From: Hafnia alvei
GTDB lineage: Bacteria > Pseudomonadota > Gammaproteobacteria > Enterobacterales > Enterobacteriaceae
Direction: 5' to 3'
NCBI RefSeq assembly: GCF_034424155.1
Contig: NZ_CP139992.1
Span: 2,992,012-3,056,011 of the forward strand
Length of the DNA: 64,000 nucleotides
Positions 8,151 to 19,268 of the stretch are shown here, piece by piece. Made by a program: the position numbers and the translations under genes. The stretch's first letter is position 1, and each line of letters starts with the position of its first letter. A model generated the notes under the pieces. It was not told the DNA's origin. It ran no database searches and saw only the letters and a program-made list of their open reading frames with translations.

Positions 8151-8258
8151 ATTAGTGTATTTGTAATTTATGGGCCAGCTATCGCGCTGTCAATGCAAGT
8201 AAATGCGAGCAGCAACTAAGAATCTGATGCAAAACCCTAACTCTACTTACAGCAGCAA

Positions 8259-9776
8259 TTACCCTTCGTTATGCATCTCAAGATTCTCTGCTTCTTCCTG
8301 ACCGCGCATCGCTTTTGCATCATCGCTGCGCAGGGACTGCAGGTAATCCAGATAGCCCTGATCCACATCTTTCGTCACGTAAATCCCGTTAAATACCGAG
8401 CATTCAAACTGTTCGATATCGGGATTTTCTTCACGTACTGCTTCGATCAGATCGTCGAGATCTTGGAAAATCAAACCATCAGCACCGATGATTTTGGCAA
8501 TTTCATTCACTTCGCGGCCATGCGCAATCAGCTCATTCGCATTTGGCATATCAATGCCGTACACGTTAGGGAAACGGATTTCAGGTGCAGCAGAAGCTAA
8601 ATAAACTTTTTTCGCCCCTGCTTCACGCGCCATTTCCATAATTTGCTGTGATGTGGTGCCGCGCACGATCGAGTCATCAACCAAAAGCACGTTTTTATCA
8701 CGGAACTCTGCGCGGTTCGCATTCAGTTTGCGGCGCACAGATTTGCGGCGCTCCTGCTGACCCGGCATGATAAACGTACGCCCTACGTAGCGGTTTTTTA
8801 CAAACCCTTGGCGATATGGCTTATCCAGAATACGTGCAATCTCCAACGCGATATCACACGACGTTTCAGGAATGGGAATCACCACGTCGATGTCCAGATC
8901 TTCCCACTCACGGGCGATTTTCGCGCCTAATTTCTGCCCCATGCGCACACGAGCGCTGTAGACAGAAATTTTGTCGATAAAGGAATCTGGGCGAGCAAAA
9001 TAAACGTACTCAAACAGGCAGGGATTACTCTTCGGATTATCTGCACACTGGCGGGTAAACAGCTGCCCTTTTTCAGTGACATAAATCGCTTCACCCGGCG
9101 CCACGTCACGGATGAACTCAAAGCCCAAGGTATCCAAAGCTACGCTCTCAGAAGCCACCATGTACTCAACACGGCCATCTTCTAAATCACGCTTACCAAT
9201 CACCAAGGGACGAATGCCGTTAGGGTCGCGGAAAGCAACCATACCGTGACCGATGATCATCAGCACGCAGGCGTAAGCTCCGCGGATCTGCTGGTGCGTC
9301 GCCGCCACGGCAGCAAACACGTTATCGGACTCCAGCGGATAGTGGTCAAAACGATCCAGCTCGTGAGCAAAGATATTCAGCAGAATTTCAGAATCAGACG
9401 TGGTATTGACGTGGCGACGCGCACGCTCAAACAGTTTCTGCTTAAGTTCGTGCGCGTTGGTCAGATTACCATTGTGCGCCAAAGTAATACCGAATGGGGA
9501 GTTGACATAAAACGGCTGCGCCTCGGATGCGCTGGAGCTGCCTGCTGTTGGATAACGCACGTGGCCGATACCCATATTGCCCTGCAGGCGTAACATATGC
9601 CGTGCTTCAAAAACATCTTTCACCAAACCGTTCGCCTTACGCAAACGGAAACCATTATTGGCATCAATAGTGACAATGCCTGCGGCATCTTGTCCACGGT
9701 GCTGAAGCACCATTAACGCATCATAAATCGACTGGTTTACCGGTGTAAAACCGGCGATACCGACAATACCGCACAT
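8259..9776 (-). CDS. purF: Amidophosphoribosyltransferase PurF
   Basis: 505 residues (E. coli 505). Met is removed to expose catalytic Cys2 ([10 protein letters not shown]), the N-terminal nucleophile of the glutaminase domain. The PRPP-binding motif [14 protein letters not shown] lies near residue 365. It catalyses the first committed step of purine synthesis, glutamine plus PRPP to phosphoribosylamine. Transcribed with cvpA behind a PurR box at 10372-10387. Confidence 0.97.
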   Translation of the reverse strand: MCGIVGIAGFTPVNQSIYDALMVLQHRGQDAAGIVTIDANNGFRLRKANGLVKDVFEARHMLRLQGNMGIGHVRYPTAGSSSASEAQPFYVNSPFGITLAHNGNLTNAHELKQKLFERARRHVNTTSDSEILLNIFAHELDRFDHYPLESDNVFAAVAATHQQIRGAYACVLMIIGHGMVAFRDPNGIRPLVIGKRDLEDGRVEYMVASESVALDTLGFEFIRDVAPGEAIYVTEKGQLFTRQCADNPKSNPCLFEYVYFARPDSFIDKISVYSARVRMGQKLGAKIAREWEDLDIDVVIPIPETSCDIALEIARILDKPYRQGFVKNRYVGRTFIMPGQQERRKSVRRKLNANRAEFRDKNVLLVDDSIVRGTTSQQIMEMAREAGAKKVYLASAAPEIRFPNVYGIDMPNANELIAHGREVNEIAKIIGADGLIFQDLDDLIEAVREENPDIEQFECSVFNGIYVTKDVDQGYLDYLQSLRSDDAKAMRGQEEAENLEMHNEG

Positions 9777-9797
9777 GTTGTCATTTCCTCATCAGCG

Positions 9798-10313
9798 TTA
9801 CCGGAGCGGGAGCGGAATAGAAGGCAAATGCTCCGGTATGAAACTCGACGTGCTCTGCAGGTAGTCAAAGAACCACCTGATGATATAACTGAACTGCGGG
9901 ATGAGCTGTGACTGTTTCCAGTCAGCACTTTGTGCCATCGAGGTAAAGGTATCCAAAAAGAACAGAATCGCTGAAACAATCAGCACCCCACGCAGCGCAC
10001 CAAAACAGATGCCCAGCACGCGGTCGGTTCCGCTCAATCCGGTTCGCTCTACCAGCGAACCAATCACATAGTTAACAATGGCGCCGACAATCAACGTTGC
10101 AACGAATAGGATTGCAATCGCGATGCCGTTACGCACCAGCGCATCTTCGAAACGAGTGAAGTAGACAGCGAGATAGGTGTAGAAATGGCTGGCGACAAAG
10201 AATGCTGCCCCCCACGTAACCAGTGACAACGCTTCTCGCACAAATCCTCGGATCAGGCTCACTAATGCCGAAAATCCGATGATGCCAATAATGACCCAAT
10301 CAATCCAAACCAT
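9798..10313 (-). CDS. cvpA: Membrane protein CvpA (colicin V production)
   Basis: 171 residues with four predicted membrane helices and the conserved [16 protein letters not shown] and [19 protein letters not shown] stretches. It was named from its requirement for colicin V secretion in E. coli. It is the first gene of the purine-regulated cvpA-purF pair, with a 21-base gap to purF. Confidence 0.95.
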   Translation of the reverse strand: MVWIDWVIIGIIGFSALVSLIRGFVREALSLVTWGAAFFVASHFYTYLAVYFTRFEDALVRNGIAIAILFVATLIVGAIVNYVIGSLVERTGLSGTDRVLGICFGALRGVLIVSAILFFLDTFTSMAQSADWKQSQLIPQFSYIIRWFFDYLQSTSSFIPEHLPSIPLPLR

Positions 10314-10371
10314 GACTATTCCAATTCAAGAATTGCCTCGGCATCCAGTTCGCGGCGAATTCTAACAGAAA

Positions 10372-10387
10372 AAGAAAACGTTTGCGT
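10372..10387 (-). promoter_or_regulatory. PurR operator upstream of cvpA-purF
   Basis: The minus strand reads ACGCAAACGTTTTCTT, a near-perfect match to the PurR box ACGCAAACGTTTKCNT, about 60 bases before the cvpA start. The same control is established for the E. coli cvpA-purF operon. Confidence 0.9.
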
Positions 10388-10545
10388 AGAGGATTTCCCT
10401 TCCTGTTCGCAAATTTTATTCTCATAAAAATTTGACACAGATTCAGCCAGTATCCTCGGCTAAACCAACGCCCAAATGTATCAATCCAAATAGAACAACA
10501 GCCCTGCTCTCATTGCTGGGAACAAAGCTGCTGTAAAATCGAACA

Positions 10546-10568
10546 CAATTCATTGTTTAAATGAATTG
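10546..10568. other. AT-rich palindrome between dedD and cvpA
   Basis: CAATTCATT and AATGAATTG are exact inverted repeats around GTTTA. It lies just after the dedD stop. The stem has little G/C and no T-tract, so it may be a weak 3' end or a protein site; the function is unknown. Confidence 0.4.
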
Positions 10569-10591
10569 ACGTTCTGAACACGTATTAACCG

Positions 10592-11404
10592 CTATTTGCC
10601 GCTATAGCTGCGCACCTGACCATTCAAGCCACTGATGCTATTAAGTTCAGGTAAAGCAGACTGTAGTTTTTGTTTAGAGGCATCTGGCCCTACAAACAGA
10701 CGAGTGATTTCGCCCTGAACCGGCGACGCCGGCACCGTATAAGCACGGTAACCAGACAACCGCAGTTTGGCCACAATCTCGCTCGCTTTAGACGCATTAC
10801 GTAATGCCCCCAGCTGTACCACATATGCTTGTCCCGCCGGTGCTTTTTCCTCCGGCACCGCAGCTGGTTTAGTTTGCTCTACTGGCTTAGGCTGTTCGAC
10901 CGGTTTTGGTTGCTCAACCGGCTTCGGCTGTTCAACAGGTTTCTCGACCGGTTTAGGCTTCGCTTCTACCATTTTCGGCGGTTCGACTGGCTTTGGCTTC
11001 TCAACAGGTTTCTTCACCGGTTTTGGCTGTTCAACAGGTTTATTTTCCACCGGTTTACTTTCAACCGGCTTCAGCTCAACCATATCTCCACGCCCTTGGT
11101 GGGAATTAGGCGAAACCGCCGTGCTTGCGCCTTCACGGTCTTGAGTCGGCACATTACCATTATCCATCGGCGTCTGAGCATTCGCGCCTTCCTGCGGTAT
11201 CTGAGGCGTTTCACTCAGCGGCTGAGTTACCGGAGGAATAACGTCAGTAGGATCATCCTCACCTGGCTTTGGCACCAGCGGAATAGCAGCAAACTCATCC
11301 TGATAATGTTTTTTCTGCCCGTCTAACAGTCCGGGCAAAACGATTACGCCCAGCGCAACGATAATGACCGTGCCAACCAGTCGATTCTGAAACTTACTTG
11401 CCAC
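10592..11404 (-). CDS. dedD: Cell division protein DedD (SPOR domain)
   Basis: 270 residues (E. coli 220). A short cytoplasmic tail is followed by a membrane segment (LVGTVIIVALGVIVLPGLL), then a long Pro/Lys/Val-rich linker of VEKPKPVEQPKP-type repeats (about residues 110-185). A SPOR domain (AYVVQLGALRNASKASEIV, about 193-268) binds denuded septal peptidoglycan. The repeated linker accounts for the extra length. folC lies 15 bases upstream. Confidence 0.93.
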   Translation of the reverse strand: MASKFQNRLVGTVIIVALGVIVLPGLLDGQKKHYQDEFAAIPLVPKPGEDDPTDVIPPVTQPLSETPQIPQEGANAQTPMDNGNVPTQDREGASTAVSPNSHQGRGDMVELKPVESKPVENKPVEQPKPVKKPVEKPKPVEPPKMVEAKPKPVEKPVEQPKPVEQPKPVEQPKPVEQTKPAAVPEEKAPAGQAYVVQLGALRNASKASEIVAKLRLSGYRAYTVPASPVQGEITRLFVGPDASKQKLQSALPELNSISGLNGQVRSYSGK

Positions 11405-11419
11405 TCGCTCTCTCCGTTT

Positions 11420-12694
11420 CTAATGATGCTTTTCTAATACCGCCATAACATGCGCAACGGTATGGAATGAGCCACAAACAATCACGATATCCTGCGGAGC
11501 TGCATCGAGCATCGCTTTTCGCCATGCACTTTCGACGTCGGTAAACACGTTTGGTTCATCCAGATGTTCAGCCAAACGCTCTGCTGGTGCACCACGCGGC
11601 CCTTCCAGCGGCGCACAGTACCAATCATCGATCAGCGGTTTTAAACATGCCAGCGTGCCCGCAATATCTTTATCTTCCAACATTCCCACAACGGCACGTA
11701 CGCGCCGTGGCTGCGTAGCCGGGCGCTGTTCTAACAACTGCTGCAAACGGCCCGCTAAATAACCTGCCGCATGAGGGTTATGTGCCACATCCAAAATCAG
11801 CAAAGGCTGCTCGCTGACAATTTGGAATCGGCCAGGTAACTGTGCGGTTTCAAGCCCTTGGCGAATCGCCGCTTCATCGACTTTAAGATCACAATGACGC
11901 AGCGCGGCCAGCGCAGTTGCCGCGTTTGGCAGCGGAACCTTCGGTAACGGAAGATGCGACCACGTGGTATCTGCATCCTGCCATTGCCAATCGCGCGGGG
12001 TAGCGCTGAAGTTCCAGTCGTCACCACGACGATAAAGCTGTGCGCCCTTTTCTGCGGCAACCTCAGCAATGGTCAGCGGCATATCAGGCTCGCCCACAAT
12101 CGCCGGAATACCTGCACGGAAAATACCGGCTTTTTCACGCCCAATACTTTCACGATCTGGCCCCAGCCAGTCGGTATGGTCCAGCGCAATACTGGTCACC
12201 ACCGCTACGCTCGGGTCAACAATGTTTGTGGCATCTAAACGACCACCGAGGCCGACTTCCAAGATCACCACGTCCAGCGCCGACTGTTTAAACAGCTGCA
12301 AGGCCGAAAGCGTGCCGTATTCGAAATAGGTCAGAGAGATATCGCCGCGCCCTGCTTCTAAGGTCGCAAACGAGCGACAGTGGTCAGCTTCACTGAGTTC
12401 TTCGCCCTGAATGCGTACCCGCTCGGTGTAGCGCAGCAGATGCGGGGAGCTGTATACGCCCACACGAAAGCCGGCGGCCATCAGGATAGATTCTAAGGTT
12501 CGGCAGGTGGTGCCTTTGCCATTGGTACCGGCAACGGTAAATACGGTAGGCGCAGGTTTGAGCAGGTCGAGATTTTCAGCGACGCGTTTGACGCGATCCA
12601 GTCCTAGCTCAATCGTTTTACTGTGCAGGTGTTCTAGATAATGCAGCCATTCGTTCAAGGTCGAGGTGGCTTGGGGGATTGGGAGATTGTTCAT
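11420..12694 (-). CDS. folC: Dihydrofolate/folylpolyglutamate synthase FolC
   Basis: 424 residues from the ATG at 12694, which aligns exactly with the E. coli start (17 residues to the conserved Trp-Leu); an ATG at 12700 and a TTG at 12724 are in frame but less likely. The P-loop VFTVAGTNGKGTTCRTLE sits near residue 48, with SSPHLLRYTERVRIQG and VVTSIALDHTDWLG metal and substrate motifs. It adds glutamate to dihydropteroate and extends folate polyglutamate tails. Order accD-folC-dedD is conserved. Confidence 0.94.
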   Translation of the reverse strand: MNNLPIPQATSTLNEWLHYLEHLHSKTIELGLDRVKRVAENLDLLKPAPTVFTVAGTNGKGTTCRTLESILMAAGFRVGVYSSPHLLRYTERVRIQGEELSEADHCRSFATLEAGRGDISLTYFEYGTLSALQLFKQSALDVVILEVGLGGRLDATNIVDPSVAVVTSIALDHTDWLGPDRESIGREKAGIFRAGIPAIVGEPDMPLTIAEVAAEKGAQLYRRGDDWNFSATPRDWQWQDADTTWSHLPLPKVPLPNAATALAALRHCDLKVDEAAIRQGLETAQLPGRFQIVSEQPLLILDVAHNPHAAGYLAGRLQQLLEQRPATQPRRVRAVVGMLEDKDIAGTLACLKPLIDDWYCAPLEGPRGAPAERLAEHLDEPNVFTDVESAWRKAMLDAAPQDIVIVCGSFHTVAHVMAVLEKHH

Positions 12695-12776
12695 AGTCAT
12701 TGATCGTTCATGAGTCCCGTTCAAACCGGTTCAAGAAGTCAACAAAGCCCCGAATGGGGCTATGATATAAGACTGC

Positions 12777-12914
12777 TATACCCGTATGACGACAGGCTGC
12801 ATACACATCGGCTAAGCTATTTTCCCTAGATACATCACGCAAAGTACATCCCGCTACATGCCCTAGGTATCTACACATTAACCAACTTTCTGCAACCCGA
12901 ATTGTGAGGGTATA
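12777..12914. repeat. Degenerate ERIC-like palindromic element
   Basis: Starts TATACCCGTATGACGACAGG and ends CTGCAACCCGAATTGTGAGG plus GTATA, matching the two outer arms of ERIC as inverted repeats. The centre (CCCTAG...CCCTAGG) does not match the ERIC core. It fills the folC-accD gap and is read as a diverged copy. Confidence 0.55.
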
Positions 12915-12935
12915 CAACCAGATGAGGAGAAAGAC

Positions 12936-13844
12936 TTAGTCTTGAGTCTCGCCTTCAACAGGGATTTCGCGAACGACTTCACTGCTGACAGGTTCTGGTT
13001 GCCCTGTCATTTTAGCCACAAGGCTTGCCAATTTGTCGCGCATTTCTGGACGACGGACGATCATATCGATCGCACCTTTCTCGATCAGGAACTCACTGCG
13101 TTGGAAGCCTGCTGGCAATTTCTCACGCACGGTCTGCTCGATAACGCGAGGGCCGGCAAAGCCGATCAGCGCTTTTGGCTCGGCGACGTTAATGTCACCC
13201 AGCATCGCCAAACTTGCAGAAACGCCCCCCATGGTGGGGTCAGTCAATACCGAGATATAAGGTAGACCGCGTTCTTGCAACTTAGCCAGTGCAGCACTGG
13301 TTTTTGCCATCTGCATCAGAGACATCAATGCTTCCTGCATGCGAGCACCGCCGCTGGCAGAGAAACAAATCAGCGCACAGTTATCTTCCAGCGCCTGCTC
13401 AACCGCACGAACGAAGCGCGCACCGACTACAGAAGCCATTGAACCACCCATGAAGGCAAATTCAAATGACGCCGCAACGACAGGCATACCTTTCAGAGTG
13501 CCTTTCATCACAACCAACGCGTCTTTTTCACCGGTTTCTTTCTGCGCCGCAGAGATGCGATCTTTGTATTTTTTGGAGTCCTTAAACTTAAGAATATCCT
13601 TCGGCTCCAGCTCGCTTCCCAGCTCAACCTCACTGCCTTCGTCCAGCAGAGTATGCAAACGCATACGTGCTGACATACGCATGTGGTGATCGCATTTTGG
13701 GCAAACGTCTAGATTACGCTCCAGCTCGGCACGATAAAGTACCTGACCGCAGCTGTCGCATTTGGTCCAGACACCTTCAGGAATGCTCGCCTTACGGGTT
13801 TGCGTGATATTACTTTTGTTAAGAATTCGTTCAATCCAGCTCAT
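12936..13844 (-). CDS. accD: Acetyl-CoA carboxylase carboxyltransferase subunit beta AccD
   Basis: 302 residues (E. coli 304) from the ATG at 13844 after AAAGG; an upstream in-frame start at 13940 is rejected. A zinc ribbon [13 protein letters not shown]...[10 protein letters not shown] (residues about 24-50) is followed by the carboxyltransferase core [19 protein letters not shown]. It joins AccA to transfer carboxyl from biotin to acetyl-CoA, the first step of fatty-acid synthesis. Confidence 0.97.
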   Translation of the reverse strand: MSWIERILNKSNITQTRKASIPEGVWTKCDSCGQVLYRAELERNLDVCPKCDHHMRMSARMRLHTLLDEGSEVELGSELEPKDILKFKDSKKYKDRISAAQKETGEKDALVVMKGTLKGMPVVAASFEFAFMGGSMASVVGARFVRAVEQALEDNCALICFSASGGARMQEALMSLMQMAKTSAALAKLQERGLPYISVLTDPTMGGVSASLAMLGDINVAEPKALIGFAGPRVIEQTVREKLPAGFQRSEFLIEKGAIDMIVRRPEMRDKLASLVAKMTGQPEPVSSEVVREIPVEGETQD

Positions 13845-13968
13845 CGATGACCTTTCTGTTTGAACCTGGCGAAATGCCAGTCCTCTGTTCATGCCATTAT
13901 GTAACGTTGTCGCTATAGTCTTTAAAATCACCGTAGCCAATTGGCCGTGGGATCAAAATGCTCAAGAC

Positions 13969-14093
13969 TATACCCTATCTATTCCTTGGTGCAGGAAGGT
14001 GAAGCCCGCGGATCCCAATGAGCTGACATCGCTCAGTGATTCGGGAAAACGCGTACGGCCAACACATCTGCAACGTGAAAGATGACGGATATA
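13969..14093. repeat. ERIC element (diverged copy)
   Basis: 125 bases starting TATACCCTATCTATTCCTTG and ending GATGACGGATATA. The inner GGTGCAGGAAGGTGAAGC, GATCCCAATGAGCT and CAGTGATTCGGG segments match ERIC. It lies in the 398-base gap between accD and dedA. Confidence 0.75.
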
Positions 14094-14134
14094 CCAGCAG
14101 GAACAGACCATAAATGCCGTTCATTAAACCACAA

Positions 14135-14170
14135 CGGTTCGACTCTGTGGATAAAAAACTGGTCGAACCG
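14135..14170. other. Nine-base-pair inverted repeat between dedA and accD
   Basis: CGGTTCGAC and GTCGAACCG pair around an 18-base loop rich in A/T. It may form a hairpin in the dedA 3' region or the accD leader. No U-tract follows directly, so a terminator role is unsure. Confidence 0.4.
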
Positions 14171-14242
14171 CGTGGAGTTTACATTTATTGAACACTCTGG
14201 GTGAACAATAAACACAATTTATTTCTCAACTGTGACAGCGAC

Positions 14243-14908
14243 CTATCCGTTAGAGGCTGATTTTTTTGCTGCACGCTTGTGACGCCATACTTCGATCACA
14301 CCCGGCAGAATAGAGAGCACAATAATCGCGACGATCAGCAGTTTCAAGTTTTCCTGCACCACTGGCACATTCCCGAACAGATAGCCCGCGTAGGTAAATA
14401 ACAGAACCCACAGCAATGCACCAACCACGTTGAATATCGCAAAGTGGCGATAGGACATATGCCCCATACCCGCAACAAACGGCGCAAAAGTACGCACGAT
14501 AGGAACAAATCGCGCCAAGATGATGGTTTTCCCGCCATGCTTATCATAGAACGCATGGGTTTTATCCAGATAGCTACGACGGAAAATCTTGGAGTTTGGG
14601 TTACTAAACAACTTCTCACCAAACAAACGACCGATGGTGTAGTTCACCGCATCACCAATAATGGCTGCGGCGATCATTAACGCTACCATGGTATGTACGT
14701 TGAGATCGTTCGTTGGCAACGCCGCCAGCGCTCCCGCCACAAACAGCAAAGAATCTCCCGGCAAGAATGGCGTCACCACCAAACCCGTCTCGCAGAATAG
14801 GATCAAGAACAGAATGGCATAAACCCACACGCCATACTGCGCAACCAACTCGGCCAGATGCACGTCAATGTGCAGAATAAAATCGATTACCCAGTGAATG
14901 TATTCCAT
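14243..14908 (-). CDS. dedA: DedA-family inner-membrane protein
   Basis: 221 residues (E. coli DedA 219). [25 protein letters not shown] is the hallmark re-entrant region with conserved Glu and Gly-Asp, and [15 protein letters not shown] carries the essential Arg residues. The DedA superfamily works in membrane homeostasis, with undecaprenyl-phosphate or phospholipid translocation proposed. The neighbourhood truA-dedA-accD is as in E. coli. Confidence 0.93.
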   Translation of the reverse strand: MEYIHWVIDFILHIDVHLAELVAQYGVWVYAILFLILFCETGLVVTPFLPGDSLLFVAGALAALPTNDLNVHTMVALMIAAAIIGDAVNYTIGRLFGEKLFSNPNSKIFRRSYLDKTHAFYDKHGGKTIILARFVPIVRTFAPFVAGMGHMSYRHFAIFNVVGALLWVLLFTYAGYLFGNVPVVQENLKLLIVAIIVLSILPGVIEVWRHKRAAKKSASNG

Positions 14909-14970
14909 GGCACTTCACTCTCCAAATAACGCTGGCGGCATCCACCAGCCAAAAAATGGGCCGCAAAAGA

Positions 14971-15834
14971 CTAATCCGCTAAAAACAGCGGCCCCATCGA
15001 AACCTTAGGCAAACCAAAGTGTTCAGGATAATCGACAGAGACCAGATACAACCCGGCCGCTTTCGCCGTCGCTGCTGCCAGCTTGCGATCTTTCGCCGCC
15101 AGCAGTTCAGCCATCCAGCTTTCAGGTTGATTGCCACAGCCAATTTCCATCAGGCTACCCACGATATTACGCACCATATGATGGACAAAGGCATTGGCTT
15201 TGATATCAACAATCACGTAATCACCTAAACGCGTCACCTTTAGGTGCGACACATTACGCCACGGCGTTCGTGACTGACACTGTGAGGCACGAAATGACGT
15301 GAAGTCATTTTCGCCCAGCAATGCCTGCCCTGCTCGCTCCATCCGTTCCGCGTCTAAATGATGGTAAAAATGCGTCAGACCGCTTTGTAAAACGGCCTGA
15401 CGGTAGCGATGATTGTAGATGACATAGCGATAACGGCGAGCCGTAGCGCTAAAACGTGCATGAAAATCTTCGCTGACGCTTTTTACCCAACGTACCGCAA
15501 TATCTTTTGGCATATGGGTGTTCACACCCATCGTCCACGCCGCATCTTTACGCGCAACATGCGTTTCGAAATGCACAACTTGCCCTGTGGCATGAACGCC
15601 CGCATCGGTTCGGCCCGCGCAAGATACCGTGATCGGCTCACAGGCGACCTTACTCAACGCTTTTTCAAGGCATTCCTGCACGCTCGGCGCATCAAGCTGA
15701 CGCTGCCATCCTGCGTATTGGCTACCGTCATACTCAATACCGAGCGCAATTTTATACACCGGTTTGGCAGGCAGAGCCTCTGGCTCTGCCACTGCTATAT
15801 CTGCATCCACACCGGATAACGACACATCAGACAT
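14971..15834 (-). CDS. truA: tRNA pseudouridine(38-40) synthase TruA
   Basis: 287 residues (E. coli 270); the extra length is an N-terminal extension before [19 protein letters not shown]. The catalytic Asp lies in [20 protein letters not shown], and [20 protein letters not shown] marks the C-terminal half. It makes pseudouridine in the anticodon arm of many tRNAs. The ATG overlaps the usg stop by one base. Confidence 0.96.
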   Translation of the reverse strand: MSDVSLSGVDADIAVAEPEALPAKPVYKIALGIEYDGSQYAGWQRQLDAPSVQECLEKALSKVACEPITVSCAGRTDAGVHATGQVVHFETHVARKDAAWTMGVNTHMPKDIAVRWVKSVSEDFHARFSATARRYRYVIYNHRYRQAVLQSGLTHFYHHLDAERMERAGQALLGENDFTSFRASQCQSRTPWRNVSHLKVTRLGDYVIVDIKANAFVHHMVRNIVGSLMEIGCGNQPESWMAELLAAKDRKLAAATAKAAGLYLVSVDYPEHFGLPKVSMGPLFLAD

Positions 15835-16844
15835 TAGTACATGTACTCCTGAATCAGGCGCTCCGCAGTTTCGATAGCCATCAAAGCACCACCAAAACGC
15901 ACGTTATCCGCGACCGACCAGAACTGAACCACATCAGGTGAACCGTAGTCATTACGCACACAGCCGATGCTCAGCAGCGGATTACCCGATGCGTCGCCCA
16001 CCTGCGTTGGATAATCATTCTCTTCGCTCAGCTCGATGTTGTCTAAACGGCCAAACACATCGCGGGCTTCTTCAGAAGATACCGGACGCAGCGTTTCGAG
16101 ATGCACGGTTTGCGCATGACCATAAAATACTGGAGACTGGATCACGCTAACCGACATTGGCAGGCTTTCATCTTGTAAAATTTTACGCACCTGATCGACC
16201 ATGCGACGCTCTTCACGTACGCTGCCTTGTGTGTCAGCCACCAGCGGTAACAGGTTAAATGCCAGCTGTTTCTGGAATAAGCCAGGTTCGAAAGGAATGC
16301 CGTTTAGCAAACGAGCACTTTGACCCGCGAGATCATCAACCGCCGCTTTACCATGAGCCGAAGCAGACAGTAGGCTGGTAACGTGAATGCGAGACAGACC
16401 GGCTTCGTCGGTCAACGGACGAATCGCCGTCAACAATTGGCTCACTAGGCTATCAGCGACAACCACGATATTACGGTTACGATATTCAGACAGCGCTTGT
16501 GGATTCACACTTGGTACCACGAGCGGAACATCAGGTTCCATAGCAAACGCATCGCTGCTATCAATCACTAAACAGCCCGCATTTCCGGCTTCTTCCGCAT
16601 AGCGCAAAGACGCTTCGGTTCCTGCGACGAAGAATGCCAGCTGTACCTGTGACCAATCAAACTCGGCCGCGTTTTCTACCAGAATTTGCTTGCCGTTAAA
16701 GCGCACAGACTCACCTGCGCTGCGCTCGCTAGCCAGAGGGAATAATTCTCCTACCGGGAATTCACGTTCCGCCAACTGTTCCATCAGTGCGCTACCTACC
16801 GCACCGGTCGCTCCTAACAAGGCGATATTCCAGCCGTCAGTCAT
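15834..16844 (-). CDS. usg: USG-1, aspartate-semialdehyde dehydrogenase-like protein
   Basis: 336 residues (E. coli 337), with the start at 16844 ([19 protein letters not shown]) by alignment; an ATG at 16862 is in frame. The Rossmann GATGAVG motif is kept. The residue that is the catalytic Cys in true aspartate-semialdehyde dehydrogenases is absent ([10 protein letters not shown]), as in E. coli Usg, so catalysis of that reaction is not expected. The function is unknown. It is translationally coupled to truA. Confidence 0.92.
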   Translation of the reverse strand: MTDGWNIALLGATGAVGSALMEQLAEREFPVGELFPLASERSAGESVRFNGKQILVENAAEFDWSQVQLAFFVAGTEASLRYAEEAGNAGCLVIDSSDAFAMEPDVPLVVPSVNPQALSEYRNRNIVVVADSLVSQLLTAIRPLTDEAGLSRIHVTSLLSASAHGKAAVDDLAGQSARLLNGIPFEPGLFQKQLAFNLLPLVADTQGSVREERRMVDQVRKILQDESLPMSVSVIQSPVFYGHAQTVHLETLRPVSSEEARDVFGRLDNIELSEENDYPTQVGDASGNPLLSIGCVRNDYGSPDVVQFWSVADNVRFGGALMAIETAERLIQEYMY

Positions 16845-16938
16845 GTTCTTCTCCAAAAGCAAAAATACAGAGCGCCCGACATCACTTGGTTAAGTAAAAC
16901 GGGCGCTGGAAAACAAAACGTTTCGTCACTATGAACCA

Positions 16939-17110
16939 GACCCCCTCCCAACCTCCCCCTTCACAGGGGGAGGGGCGGATCCAAGCCAATGATCGATTTA
17001 GATCGTCTCTCTTACTCTCTCCTTCATTATGGAAAAAGTAGAACAGAGATCTCATTCGATAAACTCGATCAGCCCCCTCCCCTGACAAGGGGAGGGTTGG
17101 GGTGGGGTCA
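16939..17110. repeat. Inverted pair of GACCCCCTCCCAACC palindromic units
   Basis: GACCCCCTCCCAACCTCCCC (from 16939) with its own CCTCCCCCT/AGGGGGAGG hairpin faces a second inverted copy ending GGGTTGGGGTGGGGTCA (to 17110). The two copies, about 85 bases apart, could fold on each other or each form a local hairpin. They fill the usg-pdxB gap (16845-17152). The third copy is at 30838-30883. Similar units are common between genes in gammaproteobacteria. Confidence 0.8.
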
Positions 17111-17152
17111 TCTCTCCCATCTCAAAAATGGATAAGAGCTAAGCCACACTCA

Positions 17153-18280
17153 CTAGATTAATTCGGCGCTAAAACCCAGCGCATTCAATAGCTCAACGCT
17201 CGCATTGTCGTCACATTTCACGCATAACGAAGACCACTCACGGCGCTCCTGATAATGCTTACGCAGTCGGTCAAACTCACCGGCCTGTCCAGCAACGCGA
17301 CGCAGCGGCGCATCGTCGCGGCGCACATCATACACTAGATGCATCAGACGTTTGAGCTTTGCCTGATCCAGCGCGCCATGAACGGTTACGCTCGCCATTT
17401 CTGGCACCGGTAACAGTTCGCTTAACGCGACGTGCTGCGGCTGCCCAATGTACTCACTGTAGGCTTCAAAGACCTGAGTTGTGCCGCGCGCTTTGCCTTC
17501 TAAACTATAACCGGCAATATGCGGCGTACCGATATCAACTAAATCCAGCAACGCTAAAGAAAGCTCCGGCTCAGGTTCCCACACGTCTAGGATCACGCTC
17601 AGTTTTTTGCCGTTTTTCAACGCGGTTAGCAAAGCCGCATTATCAACAATCGGGCCACGCGCCGCATTAATCAAAATGCGATTTTCAGGCAATGCCGCCA
17701 GCAGATCAGCATCGACCAGATGCAGCGTTTTGTCGTCACCCGTTTTATTCAACGGCGTGTGGAAAGTCAGAATATCAGCATCCTGAACCAATTTTTCCAG
17801 CGGGTAGAACGTTTCGGCATCGCCCTTAGCCGCACGTGGTGGATCGCAAAGCAACGTTTGCACGCCTAATGCTCGCAGGCGACGATTCAAACGCGAACCC
17901 ACGTTCCCCACGCCAACGATACCGACGGTTTTTTCACGCAGGTCGAAACCATCGCGCTCGGCCAGCATCATCAAAGCAGAAAAAACATATTCCACGACGG
18001 CAATGGCATTACAGCCTGGCGCCGCAGAAAAACCAATATCGTTATCACTCAACCATTTATCATCAACGTGATCGGTGCCCGCAGTGGCGGTGCCGACAAA
18101 GCGAACGCTGGTGCCACTCAGTAATTCAGCATTCACCTTAGTGACCGAACGCACCATCAGCGCATCCGCACCGACCAACGCCTCGGCAGGCAATGGGCGC
18201 CCGCGTACTGCCTGTACATCTCCCAAGCGACTGAAGAGTTCACCCGCATAAGGCATATTTTCATCGACCAGAATTTTCAC
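17153..18280 (-). CDS. pdxB: Erythronate-4-phosphate dehydrogenase PdxB
   Basis: 375 residues starting [20 protein letters not shown], nearly the E. coli start. The NAD-binding motif [13 protein letters not shown] lies near residue 119, the D-2-hydroxyacid dehydrogenase Arg/Glu/His triad is present ([29 protein letters not shown]), and a C-terminal PdxB dimerisation domain starts near residue 290. It oxidises 4-phosphoerythronate in pyridoxal phosphate synthesis. Confidence 0.96.
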   Translation of the reverse strand: MKILVDENMPYAGELFSRLGDVQAVRGRPLPAEALVGADALMVRSVTKVNAELLSGTSVRFVGTATAGTDHVDDKWLSDNDIGFSAAPGCNAIAVVEYVFSALMMLAERDGFDLREKTVGIVGVGNVGSRLNRRLRALGVQTLLCDPPRAAKGDAETFYPLEKLVQDADILTFHTPLNKTGDDKTLHLVDADLLAALPENRILINAARGPIVDNAALLTALKNGKKLSVILDVWEPEPELSLALLDLVDIGTPHIAGYSLEGKARGTTQVFEAYSEYIGQPQHVALSELLPVPEMASVTVHGALDQAKLKRLMHLVYDVRRDDAPLRRVAGQAGEFDRLRKHYQERREWSSLCVKCDDNASVELLNALGFSAELI

Positions 18281-18398
18281 GTAATTCTCCCGCCGGCGCA
18301 GTGCGCTGCGTAAATAAGAAAATGATTGAAGCGCTATTTTGCCACCAAATATGCATCTAGCCCAAATAAGTCAGCACGCTTTCATTGATTAACTGAGA

Positions 18399-19175
18399 TT
18401 AACTGACTTTCCGATATCGTTCGGGCGTTGTGCCTGAGATTTGCTGAAACATTACAATAAACGCCGAAGACGAGCTGTATCCCACCTCCAACGCGACTTC
18501 TTGCACGGTTTTCCCCTGCTCAAGCAAAGGCAAAGCGTGTAGAAAACGCAGCCGCTGGCGCCATTCGCTAAATGACATACCCAACTCATTCTGACAGCGG
18601 CGCGAGAGCGTGCGCTCGGTGGTATATACCCGCTGCGCCCAAACGCTGAGCGGCGTGTTATCTGACGGACAGCTTTCCAATACACGTAACACCGGCGCTA
18701 AAAATTTGTCCTGTGAGGTCGGCAAATAGGTTTCATGCACCGGCGCTCGTTTCAGTTGATCCACCAAGACTCGGCAAAGGCGTATGTCCTCACGGGATTC
18801 CGGCAAAATCAGATCGCGCTCAAAGCAATCATCCACAATGGCATTAAACAGGGGACTCACATTAAGCAAACAGGCCTGCGGAGGGAGGTCTTGGCACAGT
18901 CGAGCACTAATATTGATGGTACGAAACTGTGACAGTTTGCGGTTATAGCTTGAATGTTCAATGCCAACCGGCAGCCAAACGGCAAATTTCGACGGCGCGA
19001 GAAAACGCTGGTCGCCAACGTTCAGTGCCAATACGCCGGTTCTAATGTAAATAAGCTGCCCCCACGGATGGCTGTGTGGCAGATATTCGGTATCCGCATT
19101 GACCTCTTCACAGCGGAAAAACAGATTGCGTACCGAGCTCACCTCGGAGGTCGGAAATGTGCGCTGCTGAGCCAT
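18399..19175 (-). CDS. AraC/XylS-family transcription regulator
   Basis: 258 residues with the ATG at 19175 after AAGG (an upstream TTG at 19190 is rejected). The N-terminal cupin (LPHSHPWGQLIYIRTGVLAL, residues about 35-55) suits small-ligand sensing. The C-terminal double helix-turn-helix (VWAQRVYTTERTLSRRCQ; TVQEVALEVGYSSSSAFIVMF) is canonical AraC. It is divergent from an EamA exporter, with TTTGTCTGG repeats between them, so it probably controls that gene. The ligand is unknown. Confidence 0.88.
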   Translation of the reverse strand: MAQQRTFPTSEVSSVRNLFFRCEEVNADTEYLPHSHPWGQLIYIRTGVLALNVGDQRFLAPSKFAVWLPVGIEHSSYNRKLSQFRTINISARLCQDLPPQACLLNVSPLFNAIVDDCFERDLILPESREDIRLCRVLVDQLKRAPVHETYLPTSQDKFLAPVLRVLESCPSDNTPLSVWAQRVYTTERTLSRRCQNELGMSFSEWRQRLRFLHALPLLEQGKTVQEVALEVGYSSSSAFIVMFQQISGTTPERYRKVS

Positions 19176-19211
19176 AACGCCTTGCCCCAATCACAGTAAG
19201 TGATAATTCAG

Positions 19212-19268
19212 TTTGTCTGGATTTCATTAAATTTTGTCTGGTTATCACTATATCTAATAAACCAGACA
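19212..19268. promoter_or_regulatory. Candidate AraC-type operator between regulator and exporter
   Basis: TTTGTCTGG occurs at 19212-19220 and again at 19233-19241, a 21-base period (two helical turns), and the reverse complement CCAGACA lies at 19262-19268. Direct repeats spaced 21 bases are the usual AraC-family dimer site. They sit between the divergent starts at 19175 and 19328. Confidence 0.6.

Noticed and set aside
15834-16844. usg as a functional second aspartate-semialdehyde dehydrogenase
   Set aside because: The catalytic Cys is replaced (VADSLVSQ), and synteny with truA matches the non-catalytic Usg paralogue.
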